The notes: generated by a model from the sequence alone, not told the origin. Counted from the stretch's first letter, positions 26,270 to 33,371 are shown. The stretch: 34,743 nt of DNA from Candidatus Acidiferrum typicum (GCA_002478115.1 DLMH01000208.1:1-34743); one strand, 5' to 3'. Translations and numbers: made by a program.

Positions 26270-26454
26270 TGATTTGCTCCTTTTGAGATGGATTGGTGTT
26301 GCTGGAAACTTTGGCCGTGGTCAGAAAAGGTCTCGACAAAGCGGTGCACGCCGAGAATGACTGCAGTGGTAAGTCCCGCGAGCGCGAGGGGCAGAAACGC
26401 GTAAAGGGGATCGCTCCCCGACATCCAGGATTGAAGCGAGCAATGAACAATCAC
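26266..26454 (-). CDS. 62-aa single-helix membrane protein of the transfer operon
   Basis: A small gene exactly fitted between trbE and trbG. Its GTG overlaps the trbE TGA (GTGA), GGGAG lies nine bases before it, and its TGA overlaps the trbG GTG. The product has one transmembrane helix (PLYAFLPLALAGLTTAVILG, residues 16-35), a short periplasmic or cytoplasmic N-terminus with one Cys, and a polar tail (ETFSDHGQSFQQHQSIS). In RP4-type operons this position holds TrbF; here TrbF is elsewhere and this small protein takes the slot. It might stabilise the VirB4-membrane contact or substitute for VirB7, but it lacks a lipobox. I do not recognise a family. Confidence 0.7.
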   Translation of the reverse strand: MIVHCSLQSWMSGSDPLYAFLPLALAGLTTAVILGVHRFVETFSDHGQSFQQHQSISKGANQ

Positions 26455-28898
26455 GGCTGCGCTCCCGCTAGGATTTCGAGGCCCTTTTCGAATCCGTGGA
26501 CCTCGAACGCCTCTTTCCGTTTCTTGTTGTCGTAGGGGTCGTTCGTGTAGAGCCAATAACTCTTGGCATCGACATTGAGATTGGCGACCTTCGCTAGCTC
26601 CGGCGTCTTAATCAGGAATTGCTGTTTGGGGATGAGGCCGGAGATAAGTTCGACTTCGGTTTCATTTAAATGGAACTGGCGACAGTAGAGATCGCGGTCC
26701 ATGTCGGGGTTCGCGAGGAAGATTTTGGTCGCGCAGCTCTCGATGATTACGTCGAGGATGTCCGAGCGCTTGAGTTCGTCGAGGGATTGCGTTGAGAGGA
26801 TCATGGCAGCGTTGTGCTTGCGCCAGGTCTTGAGAGCCTCGACGACGTATCGCTGGATGGCAGGATTCTTCAAAAATACCCACGCCTCGTCGATGAAGAA
26901 GGCTTTGAAAGCGGAGCTAATCTGTCGGTCGGCAATTACCGCGTTGGCGCGATGCAGGATGTAAAAGAGCAGCGGTTCGAGAAGTTCCGGGTACTGGCTC
27001 ATGCGCTGGAAGTCGAAGCACTGGAAGCGGGAAAACGAAATCGTATCCTCGGCGTTGTCGAAGAGAAATCCGAACTGGCCGCCGCGGGTCCATTTCGAGA
27101 GGCGGCTCGCCATGTCATGTCCTAGTGTGTTCGCTAGCACGCCCAGCGTGCGCAGCGCCGGGTCCACCTCGTAGAGGTTTTCCACCTGATGAAAAAGGTC
27201 GCGTTCGGTGGCAGGGTCGAGCTCGCCCGCCCGCTGCCCCTGAATGAGGACTTTCAGGAACAGAGCGAGGAAATCGAGATTTTCCTTCGTCGGCGGCAAC
27301 GAAAATGGGTTGATCTTGAAATCCTCGGACTGAAGGCCCACGCGATTATAGGAGCCGGCAAACAGCTGCGTGAGGCTTTCAAAGCTCCCACCGAGATCAA
27401 AGATGAAAGTGTGCGGATCGTATTTCTGGAGATTGGTGATGAGGAAATTCAAAAGGAAACTTTTGCCGGCGCCAGTCCGCCCGAGAATCATGGTGTGGGC
27501 GACATCGCGGTAATGAAGATTTAGGAAGTAGGGGGTATGGTGGTTGGTCTCCAGGACCGCGAGATACTCCTGCCGGAGATGGGAATTGCGAGGTTGGCCA
27601 CAGTGAAGGGTGAAGAGAAACGAGAAATCGGCGTAGTTGGTGTTGAGCAAATAAAGAGAACGCAAGTTGTGAGCGTGGTTGCCGGGAACCGCGGCGAGGA
27701 AGGCGTTCAGAAGGTTGTATTTTTCTTCATAGAGCTGGGCGTCGTGGACACTGAACACCTTATAGAAGTCGGCGCATGCCCGGTCCACCTTGGCCATGTC
27801 GAGGTCGTAAATCACGACGGTTAGGGAAAACTGGCCGAAAAAGTTGCCGTGCAGCTCGATCTCCTTGATGCCTTCACCGAGTTCCCGTACCTGGGACTCC
27901 TTGGAATCATCGAGGAGCACATCTTGTGTGGGAGCGTCGTTGAGACTGACCTGGCTTGTGAAGGAACGCTTGGTGTTGTGAAAATGGCGGCGCTTGGCCT
28001 GGATGATCCGGCGCATCTTACCGGAATCTTCCTTTTTCCACTCCGTCACGACGTAATAGTTCGCTTCGACTTCAAGCAGGCGCTTGAAGATGAGCGGAAA
28101 GCTCTGGGCGGAAGGTTCCTTGAGGGTCAAAACTTTGACGTAGTAATCGTCTACGCGAAGATGTCCGCGATGACATTCAATGGGAGATTCGGGGAGGTAG
28201 TAATCGAGAAAAGTGTCGTACTTGAGCTTGGCGAGCTCGAGCTTGACGGGATCGAAGTTGAGCGTTCTCTTGAGAACGCGGAAGGCCTCTTGCTTGTCGA
28301 GCATCCGTACAGAGAGGAAGTCGCTGACCTGGAGGATAAAGCTGCGAGCCTTCTGTAGCAGCACGGCCTCGGCATTAGTAACGTGTTGTCCAAGGGCGAC
28401 AACCTGCTTCTGGGAAGAAAAATGCGCTTGCAGATCGGCGAGGGCCTTTTTCGGGTTCTTCGGAAACTCCGTAAGCGCAGTTCCGAGCTTATGCACAGTC
28501 TGAAAACCCTGGTACAGCACGACGTAATAGACCGACAAGGAGAAGAGCGTGTCGGCCTTGCTCCCGAGATACGCGATGCGATTCTTAATCGCGGTGTCTA
28601 CGATTGGGTTGCCATAGAGCTTGTAGGGGATGGTCTCGTTGTTGCGCTTGAAGAGGTATTGGTAGACGCGGTAGTTTTCGTCGAACAGTTTCAAAGCGGA
28701 TTCGAGACGTTTCGTGAAAGCGTCAAGCGAAGCGGTGTCGAGACACTCGTAATCGACGCCGCGCACTTCGAGGATGACGCCGACTTCGCCGGTCTTCGTA
28801 AGAAAGATATGGGGACCGACGAAGCCATAGAGATTGACCTGCTCGGAGAGGGAGCCGGTCTCGTTGTAGTTTTTGAAGATTCGGCTAAGCCTGAGCAT
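26451..28898 (-). CDS. trbE: TrbE/VirB4-type ATPase
   Basis: An 815-aa ATPase. ATG 28898 is preferred because GAAGGG lies six bases before it; ATG 28904 and TTG 28919 are also in frame. The N-terminal CagE/TrbE domain runs to about residue 400. The ATPase part has Walker A GRTGAGKS with Lys479 and, after PHTFIFDLGGSFE, the Walker B FFIDEAWVFL with Asp670-Glu671, then the conserved ILSTQSLDELKRSDI. VirB4 proteins power pilin extraction and substrate transfer and recruit TrbB. The start overlaps the TrbD end by about 14 bases and the stop overlaps the 62-aa gene. Length and order of motifs are normal for TrbE. Confidence 0.95.
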   Translation of the reverse strand: MLRLSRIFKNYNETGSLSEQVNLYGFVGPHIFLTKTGEVGVILEVRGVDYECLDTASLDAFTKRLESALKLFDENYRVYQYLFKRNNETIPYKLYGNPIVDTAIKNRIAYLGSKADTLFSLSVYYVVLYQGFQTVHKLGTALTEFPKNPKKALADLQAHFSSQKQVVALGQHVTNAEAVLLQKARSFILQVSDFLSVRMLDKQEAFRVLKRTLNFDPVKLELAKLKYDTFLDYYLPESPIECHRGHLRVDDYYVKVLTLKEPSAQSFPLIFKRLLEVEANYYVVTEWKKEDSGKMRRIIQAKRRHFHNTKRSFTSQVSLNDAPTQDVLLDDSKESQVRELGEGIKEIELHGNFFGQFSLTVVIYDLDMAKVDRACADFYKVFSVHDAQLYEEKYNLLNAFLAAVPGNHAHNLRSLYLLNTNYADFSFLFTLHCGQPRNSHLRQEYLAVLETNHHTPYFLNLHYRDVAHTMILGRTGAGKSFLLNFLITNLQKYDPHTFIFDLGGSFESLTQLFAGSYNRVGLQSEDFKINPFSLPPTKENLDFLALFLKVLIQGQRAGELDPATERDLFHQVENLYEVDPALRTLGVLANTLGHDMASRLSKWTRGGQFGFLFDNAEDTISFSRFQCFDFQRMSQYPELLEPLLFYILHRANAVIADRQISSAFKAFFIDEAWVFLKNPAIQRYVVEALKTWRKHNAAMILSTQSLDELKRSDILDVIIESCATKIFLANPDMDRDLYCRQFHLNETEVELISGLIPKQQFLIKTPELAKVANLNVDAKSYWLYTNDPYDNKKRKEAFEVHGFEKGLEILAGAQP

Positions 28899-29190
28899 GG
28901 CCATCCCTTCGGACTGCAACCGGGGTGAACTTCATCGGGTCGTATTGCGCACGGAGTCTTGCGGCCGTCAGCAAAAATCGCAGAATCTGCGGATCGGTCT
29001 GCGTGGCCCAGCGGGCCATGAAGTAGAGCAGCAAAAACATCAGCAACCCACCGAACAAGCTGTTGAGCAGGTTGAAGGTGGCCGCGCCAAGACACATGGC
29101 AAAGAAAAAGAGTTTTCGCTCGGCCCCGAGGATCGTCAGTGGCCGCGACAGCGACCGATGCACTCTGTTGATTCGTCTGCCTTCTGGCAT
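28885..29190 (-). CDS. trbD: TrbD/VirB3-like inner-membrane protein
   Basis: A 101-aa protein beginning at ATG 29190 with GAGGGAGAGG close upstream; the longer open frame upstream only shadows the pilin gene. It opens with a polar stretch carrying NRVHRSLSRPLTILGAERK, the VirB3/TrbD signature, followed by a hydrophobic hairpin FFFAMCLGAATFNLLNS and GLLMFLLLYFMARWA. The C-terminus ends in a polar tail with LRFLLTAARLRAQYDP. VirB3 is a small inner-membrane partner of VirB4 needed for pilus assembly; in several systems the two are fused. Here they are separate but overlap by about 14 bases, which suggests coupled translation. Confidence 0.9.
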   Translation of the reverse strand: MPEGRRINRVHRSLSRPLTILGAERKLFFFAMCLGAATFNLLNSLFGGLLMFLLLYFMARWATQTDPQILRFLLTAARLRAQYDPMKFTPVAVRRDGHAQA

Positions 29191-29218
29191 GTGCCTCTCC
29201 CTCGGGGACGTGGGCGAT

Positions 29219-29530
29219 TTAGCTGCCGGGGAAAAGCCAGGACAGGAAATTAACCGCTGCGATGGCCATGCCGACGCCGAAGAGCACGCCGGCAAGAACG
29301 CGTTTCGAGCCGCCTTCACCGAAGGCGAAGGTGAGGCCGGCCACGACGATTGCAACGAGCGAGAGGCCGCGCGCGATGGTGCTGGTGAAGGCTGTTTGGA
29401 GCACGCTGACGGCGTTTTCCCACGGCGAAGTTCCTTGGGCGAACGCAGGAGAGGCAAGCAGGAGGCCGATCGCCAAGGCCGTCACGCCGTGGACGACATT
29501 TGAAAAAAAACGATTGCGGGTGGTTTTCAT
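29219..29530 (-). CDS. trbC: TrbC/VirB2-like major pilin precursor
   Basis: A 103-aa pilin precursor. It has an N-terminal signal (VVHGVTALAIGLLLASPAFA, cleaved about residue 31 before QGTSP), a short polar mature N-terminus (WENAVSVLQTAF), and two hydrophobic helices (ARGLSLVAIVVAGLTFAFG; VLAGVLFGVGMAIAAVNFLS) separated by a positive loop (EGGSKR). That is the standard VirB2/TrbC hairpin. The mature protein stays in the inner membrane and is drawn into the pilus by VirB4. No TraF-type pilin cyclase gene is visible nearby. This is the first gene of the minus-strand transfer operon; a 364-bp palindrome-rich region with the likely promoter lies upstream. Confidence 0.9.
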   Translation of the reverse strand: MKTTRNRFFSNVVHGVTALAIGLLLASPAFAQGTSPWENAVSVLQTAFTSTIARGLSLVAIVVAGLTFAFGEGGSKRVLAGVLFGVGMAIAAVNFLSWLFPGS

Positions 29531-29894
29531 GGAACCTCACAATTAGATTTTCGAAGTACACGATCCCGAGGGGAGTTCACACGGTCCCGAGGGAAGAGCG
29601 CAGATTCCCGACGCGGTTTCCCCGCTCCTCCGGCTTCCGCAGATGCCGCGAGCGATCCCGCCGGGGAGCCCGGCTAGCGGGCCTGGCCGTTCCGAAGGAA
29701 AGCACTAGCGGCAAAGACTCACAAACGTTTTGCCGTTGGTGCCGGAAGTTCCGTGTGAACTCCCTCTCTATACCTAATCAGCGGAAGGAGGGAAAAACGT
29801 GTCGCGCAAGAGCGAAAATATATTTCGCAGCGCCTGCGACACGTTTCCGAAAAAGAAGGGTCGGGGGGAACGACAACAATGGGGGAGGGGGACT
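29531..29894. promoter_or_regulatory. palindrome-rich control region of the transfer operon; candidate oriT
   Basis: 364 bp without a gene. Features seen: a 14-bp inverted repeat GGGAGTTCACACGG (29571-29584) and its complement at 29751-29764; two direct copies of TCCCGAGGG 21 bp apart (29564 and 29585); a 7-bp hairpin CGGCAAA/TTTGCCG (29709-29715, 29728-29734); and a nested palindrome at 29795-29846. Weak minus-strand promoter candidates are TTTCCC-N17-TATAGA near 29770-29800 and a TCTAAT box close to the pilin start. Spacing and density resemble oriT or regulator regions, but no nic-site consensus of a known type was found. Confidence 0.5.
29793..29848 (-). terminator. nested palindrome, possible terminator of the sigma-like gene
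   Basis: AAACGTGTCGC (29795-29805) is the exact complement of 29836-29846, and inside it GCGAAA (29812-29817) pairs with TTTCGC (29823-29828). On the minus strand the outer stem ends in GCGACACG followed by five T, about 50 bases after the sigma-like stop codon. That fits an intrinsic terminator, but the symmetry also fits a protein-binding or nicking site. Confidence 0.5.
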
Positions 29895-30647
29895 TCACGG
29901 ACGCGTTCGGTGGCCTCCGCTCGCCAGTTTTCGGAGCTTGCCGAGAAGCCGCTTGAGCCGCTGACGCTCGGCATTCGAGAACGCACCGTTTTCGGCTCCG
30001 CCTTCGAGCTTGAAGGAGATGAGGAGATCGAGTTCGCCGGGGGTGACTGTTCCGGCTGCGACCGCGCGGCCGAAAAAATGCCGCAGCAAGGCGGCACGCT
30101 CGAAGGAGTCTGCAGCGGATTCCGAGGAGTTGGTTTCCCGAGGATCCTCGGACCGGGGCGCTTCGAGCGGAGACTTGGCTTCCCTGGCCGCCCACTCGAA
30201 GGTGGAGCGGCGCACCCTCCGGGCAATGGCCCACGCGAGATAACTATGACGTTCCGCCAGACGCGCGGAAGCGAGGTATTCGAGCAGCGCGCCGAGGGCT
30301 TGCTGCGCGGTGTCTTCTCGGGAGAGAGCGGAATAGCGTTGGCGCACGCGGCGGACGGTAGAGTGCAGCACGGGGAGAAACAAGAGAACGAAGACGCTGT
30401 CGGCAACGCTGCCGGGAAAGTGCGTCCGCGCCTCAAGCAGTTCGAAGAGAAGTGGGTCCGAGGCCGAATTTCCATTCAGTGACTGGAGGTGCAACAGGAG
30501 ATCGCCGACGGTCGGGAAGGCCGCGAGATGCGGACCCGAGCGGAGAACGATGCGGTGGCTTTCGTGGTTCTCGGGGTCGCGAAGCTCCGCGCGAAGTTTT
30601 TCCTCAATCAGGCAAAGGGGGCAGCGGCAGTTGGGGCTCTCGTTCAT
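29895..30647 (-). CDS. sigma-factor-like regulator with N-terminal CXCXXC motif
   Basis: A 250-aa protein from ATG 30647 (GGAG nine bases upstream); the frame continues upstream but with poor composition. The N-terminus has CRCPLC, a small possible metal site. Residues 60-165 resemble sigma-70 region 2: SDPLLFELLEA, VLHSTVRRVRQRYSALS, EDTAQQALGALLEYLAS and SYLAWAIARRVRRSTFEWA, with EDTAQQ matching the usual DLxQE core. The C-terminal part (GTVTPGELDLLISFKLEGG then SNAERQRLKRLLGKLRKLA) resembles region 4 but appears to lack the typical recognition helix, so it is a divergent or decayed form. It ends toward the transfer operon and could control it from the palindromes between. The sigma assignment is from motif shape only. 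Confidence 0.6.
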   Translation of the reverse strand: MNESPNCRCPLCLIEEKLRAELRDPENHESHRIVLRSGPHLAAFPTVGDLLLHLQSLNGNSASDPLLFELLEARTHFPGSVADSVFVLLFLPVLHSTVRRVRQRYSALSREDTAQQALGALLEYLASARLAERHSYLAWAIARRVRRSTFEWAAREAKSPLEAPRSEDPRETNSSESAADSFERAALLRHFFGRAVAAGTVTPGELDLLISFKLEGGAENGAFSNAERQRLKRLLGKLRKLASGGHRTRP

Positions 30648-30792
30648 GACCGGTCTCCAGGCGTTCGGGAGTACGGTGACAGAACGGGGGACAGGCTCTG
30701 CCGTATGGGCCTTTCGCGGGAACGCCGCGAACCGCATCCTGCGGGTGCACATCGTGAGTAGGAAGGTGCCGCGTGTGTTGCGATTTCGGAGT

Positions 30793-30812
30793 TTGGCCGG
30801 GATCCCGGCCAA
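30793..30812. promoter_or_regulatory. perfect 20-bp palindrome upstream of the sigma-like gene
   Basis: TTGGCCGGGATCCCGGCCAA reads the same on both strands without spacer. It lies between the SSB terminator and the sigma-like start, where that gene's own promoter must be, and suits a dimeric repressor. GTGTTG (30775-30780) and CAACAC (30810-30815) add a further outer repeat. Confidence 0.5.
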
Positions 30813-30830
30813 CACAGCGCCACAAAGAAC

Positions 30831-30869
30831 AAAAAAAAGGGCCCCCGGCGAAGCCGGGAGGCCCTTTAG
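30831..30869 (-). terminator. intrinsic terminator after ssb
   Basis: On the minus strand AAAGGGCC, then CCCGGC-TTC-GCCGGG, then GGCCC make a long GC-rich hairpin directly followed by eight T. It starts about 11 bases after the SSB stop codon and has the full shape of a Rho-independent terminator. Confidence 0.9.
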
Positions 30870-30879
30870 ACGGCCGCAG

Positions 30880-31311
30880 CTAGTACGGAATCTCGTCCGA
30901 CCCTTCGGGCGCTTGCCCCGCAGCAGCGGAAGCAGCCGCTTCCGGCTGGGGTTCGCTGCGATCGAGCTTGCGCACGACGTCGGCGCGGATGGACCACGAA
31001 GTGATCTTGGTCGTCGCCGACTTCTTGCCCTTGCCGTTCGGCCGCTCGTAGGTCGAGCTGACGAGTTCGCCTTCGACGAGGATATGCGAGCCTTTCTTGA
31101 TCGCCGTGGCCACATGCTCGGCCAACCGCGGACGAAATACCACCACCCGATGCCACTCGGTCTTGAAGGCCCATTCGTCCTCGGTGGTCTTCCAGGAGCG
31201 CTGGGTGGCGACGGAAAGAACGGTGAATTTCGCACCGCCATTCCGCGCTTGGCGTTGCTCCGGGTCGGCACCAACAAACCCGACGAGAGTTACCGCGTTT
31301 AAGTAGGACAT
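30880..31311 (-). CDS. ssb: single-stranded DNA-binding protein
   Basis: A 143-aa SSB. The OB-fold core starts at SYLNAVTLVGFVGADPE, with typical segments KFTVLSVATQRSW, TEWHRVVVFRPRLAEHV, IKKGSHILVEGELVSSTYE and TKITSWSIRADVVRKL. A short Ala/Gly/Pro linker leads to the acidic tip DEIPY, which recruits replication and repair partners (chromosomal SSBs usually end DDDIPF). The frame extends upstream, but ATG 31311 fits the family start. The core is full length, but the linker is short compared with most chromosomal SSBs, as is common for mobile-element copies. In this place it would coat the transferred or excised single strand. It has its own terminator, so it forms a single-gene unit. Confidence 0.95.
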   Translation of the reverse strand: MSYLNAVTLVGFVGADPEQRQARNGGAKFTVLSVATQRSWKTTEDEWAFKTEWHRVVVFRPRLAEHVATAIKKGSHILVEGELVSSTYERPNGKGKKSATTKITSWSIRADVVRKLDRSEPQPEAAASAAAGQAPEGSDEIPY

Positions 31312-31889
31312 AAAGTTTGATTCTCCATTTTCTGCCCCATTTTCCTGGGGCACAAAAAAGCGAGGGCTTCTGCTTCCAAGGCGAGCGGCTGCATTCTGGG
31401 AGGGACCCAAAAGAAGCAGAGGGCGGAACCGAGAAAGCAGAAGACGCGAAGCCGCCGGACGCAGGAATTAGCCCGAAGCAGTGACCAGGAAAAGGAGTGG
31501 CAGAAAAATGGACGGCCTAGGAAACGCGGGAAGCGTCGGTTGTGGGAAAGGGGACCACGTGAGCAACGGCTGCTGGAATAGCGGAGGAAAAGCAGATGAC
31601 GCCTTCGCCATGCGGTCCGAAGGCATGCGAGTGGGCCTCTTTGCGAGTGGCAGCGATTCAGCACGGTATCGCGAAGTGGGAGGTAGGCAGCGGAGAAAGG
31701 GTGAAGCCTCAGGGCGCAGGAATTAGCGCGAAGGAACGCCCAGGAAGAAAGCGGGTGAAAAAGGCGGTCTAGTGGTCTCAAGAGGAATCGGCATATGGAG
31801 CAGGATCACGGCGGGACAAACGGGTCACAATTCAGGTGCTTGCGAAATGCGCGCAAGGAAGGCGAGTGAACACTCGTTGCGAGTACCCG
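31312..31889. other. non-coding region with diverged direct repeats
   Basis: About 580 bp with no credible gene. The frames found on both strands (160 and 81 codons) give Arg/Leu/Phe/Ser-rich translations and lack ribosome sites. It is purine-rich on the plus strand. Features: a 7-bp hairpin TGCCCCA/TGGGGCA (31333-31352) in the SSB leader, and two diverged repeats 255 bp apart, listed separately. The SSB promoter should lie here, but I cannot place it. Confidence 0.6.
31460..31770. repeat. two imperfect direct repeats, 255 bp apart
   Basis: CGCAGGAATTAGCCCGAAG at 31460 and CGCAGGAATTAGCGCGAAG at 31715 match at 18 of 19 bases. Similarity fades over about 55 bp, through CCAGGAA and G-CGG-CTAG segments. 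A weaker third copy may begin near 31573 (GCTGGAATAGCGG). Upstream of the copies are related GAAGCC stretches. Origin is unknown: decayed iterons, a duplicated leader or remnants of an older gene. Confidence 0.6.
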
Positions 31890-32567
31890 TCAGCACAGGG
31901 GGTCCCGAGCCACGCTGCAATAATGCGCGTCGAGTTCGATTCCGAGGAAGCGCCGGCCCGCCAGCTTCGCCGCCAGCAATGTCGATCCCGAGCCACAAAA
32001 CGGGTCCATGACCACATCCTCCGGCTGCGAGAAGGACTTGATGATCGGCGTGAGAATACCCAACGGCTTTTGCGTTGGGTGCAACCGGTTGCCGGAATAG
32101 TTCCACGCGAGCACATCCGGAATGCGCACAGCGGGTAGCGCGGGATTGCCCTTGGTGAGCAGGTAGGCGTTCTCATGGTGGTAGCGCAAGAAGCGCTCTT
32201 TCGAGGCATACGGCTTGGTGAATGTCAGGTGGCCGCCGAGATGAAACCCGGCCGCACGCCACGCTGCGATGAACTTGTCGGCGTGCGACCAACTGTAGAA
32301 GCTGACGCAAAAGGAATCGCGGCGGAGGACGCGGAAGATTTCCGCAAACGCGGGCACCAGCCAGGATGCGTCGGCGTCGTTGGCGATTCGCCGGCCGCTG
32401 CGGTCGCAGTAGCGCACGAGATAGGGCGGATCGGTGAGTACGAAATCGGCACAGCCTGGGGCGATGCTCCGCATGATTTGGACGCAATCGCCCAGCAGCA
32501 CCGTATCTTTGAAGTGTTCGTGGACGGACTGCGTCGTCGGTATTGGTTTGGCTTGCGCGGTATTCAT
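31890..32567 (-). CDS. orphan DNA methyltransferase (beta-class, N6-adenine or N4-cytosine)
   Basis: A 225-aa enzyme from ATG 32567 (CAGGAGAA eight bases before it); the frame continues upstream through the leader with unlikely composition. Motif IV TDPPY is at residues 45-49 and motif I DPFCGSGST at 188-196, with the IV-before-I order of the beta class. HPTQKPLGIL (163-172) is the motif X region, and FLGIELDAHYC is motif II. DPPY and a short target domain suit adenine-N6 or cytosine-N4 methylation; the target sequence cannot be read from the protein. No restriction enzyme is visible beside it, so it is probably an orphan that masks or marks the element DNA against host restriction. At 225 aa it is near the minimal size. 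Its leader can fold in two ways (see 32580-32633). Confidence 0.92.
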   Translation of the reverse strand: MNTAQAKPIPTTQSVHEHFKDTVLLGDCVQIMRSIAPGCADFVLTDPPYLVRYCDRSGRRIANDADASWLVPAFAEIFRVLRRDSFCVSFYSWSHADKFIAAWRAAGFHLGGHLTFTKPYASKERFLRYHHENAYLLTKGNPALPAVRIPDVLAWNYSGNRLHPTQKPLGILTPIIKSFSQPEDVVMDPFCGSGSTLLAAKLAGRRFLGIELDAHYCSVARDPLC

Positions 32568-33006
32568 GAGGGTTCTCCTGTTTCGGGGAGCTTTGCTCCC
32601 TTCACAAAGCGCAGCGGGAGCAGGGACCGAAACGGGGGAACCAAGCGAAGCGATAGGCACGTCCAGGCGGAACGGGCCGCACGCTTGAGTGACATGGCTT
32701 TTTTGTGGCGCGAGAACTGCTAGAGACGGCGGTAAGCGCGCGGTTTTAGCGGGACATGCGTATTGCGGAGCGGCAGGTTGGAGAGCGCAGGGCAAACGGT
32801 CAAGGAGACGCAGATCCATCCAATAGGAAAGTGGGTCGTTTTCCCGGGCTGCGGACGCGATTCGATGGCTGGCGGACTAACCTTCGGCAGTCAGAGGCTG
32901 GGCCGTAGATTCTTCACTCGATTTGACCGCAATCAGGCGCGGTTGGGACTGGGCGAAGTTCTAGACTACCCGCTTTTTGGTATGCTCTTGGCGGGAGGGT
33001 AAACCT
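32568..33006. other. intergenic region between divergent genes
   Basis: About 440 bp. A 79-codon plus-strand frame here has no ribosome site and no recognisable fold, so I do not call it. The left end holds the methyltransferase leader hairpins. The right end holds the ribosome site of the small acidic protein (GGGAGGG seven bases before 33007) and a possible -10 box TATGCT near 32981, with no good -35. Confidence 0.6.
32580..32633 (-). promoter_or_regulatory. methyltransferase leader with alternative hairpins
   Basis: Read on the minus strand, GTTTCGG (32633-32627) pairs with CCGAAAC (32586-32580), which ends directly before the ribosome site. Inside, GGGAGC (32600-32595) can pair either with GCTCCC upstream (32621-32616) or with GCTCCC downstream (32591-32586, loop AAA). 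The two are mutually exclusive and the downstream hairpin overlaps the outer stem, so the leader could switch access to the ribosome site. Confidence 0.4.
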
Positions 33007-33312
33007 ATGACGGCTCCTGAAGCGAAACTCGAATACCGGATCGAGCGGGATGGCGACAAGTTCGTGGCGATCGACTCGGACGAAGAGACCGTAGGCGTCT
33101 TCGACACCGAGGGAGAGGCGCAAGCGGACATTGCGCGCGCGAAAAAAGAGGACGCCATCTGGGAACGGACCAAGGAGTTGATGCGCCATTCGGTTCGGAC
33201 GATCATGGCGGAATTTGACCTGGACATGGAGACGGCGCTGAACTGGGTCAATGCCGGCGCGGGAATCACGGTACTCGGGATGGTGGAGGGGGACGGGGAA
33301 GCGAAGCATTGA
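33007..33312 (+). CDS. small acidic protein, unknown function
   Basis: A 101-aa protein with a strong ribosome site (GGGAGGG) seven bases before ATG 33007. The first half predicts beta strands (LEYRIERDGDKFVAIDSDEE, then TVGVFDTEGEAQAD), like a small sheet. The second half predicts helices with HSVRTIMAEFDLDMETALNW and a Gly-rich end. It has no signal peptide or membrane helix, and is acidic and Asp/Glu-rich. I recognise no family. It is the only plus-strand gene in the right part of the window and is divergent from the methyltransferase. Possible roles such as a small regulator or anti-restriction protein are guesses. Good start signal and composition make it a real gene. Confidence 0.75.
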   Translation: MTAPEAKLEYRIERDGDKFVAIDSDEETVGVFDTEGEAQADIARAKKEDAIWERTKELMRHSVRTIMAEFDLDMETALNWVNAGAGITVLGMVEGDGEAKH

Positions 33313-33371
33313 ACGGGAAGTCTGCGGATTCCGCGAAGAACTTCCCCTGATTTACGAGAGCAGTAGAAGCA

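Noticed and set aside
29895..31277. A 460-aa version of the sigma-like protein
   Set aside because: It would run through the SSB gene and its terminator in another frame; ATG 30647 has a proper ribosome site.
31299..31781. A 160-aa minus-strand protein in the repeat region
   Set aside because: Arg/Leu/Phe/Ser-rich, no ribosome site, no fold; it overlaps the SSB start. Kept only as a note because the repeats share its frame.
31890..32567. A complete restriction-modification or defence island around the methyltransferase
   Set aside because: No endonuclease, helicase or toxin motif is visible in the neighbouring genes; the methyltransferase looks like an orphan.
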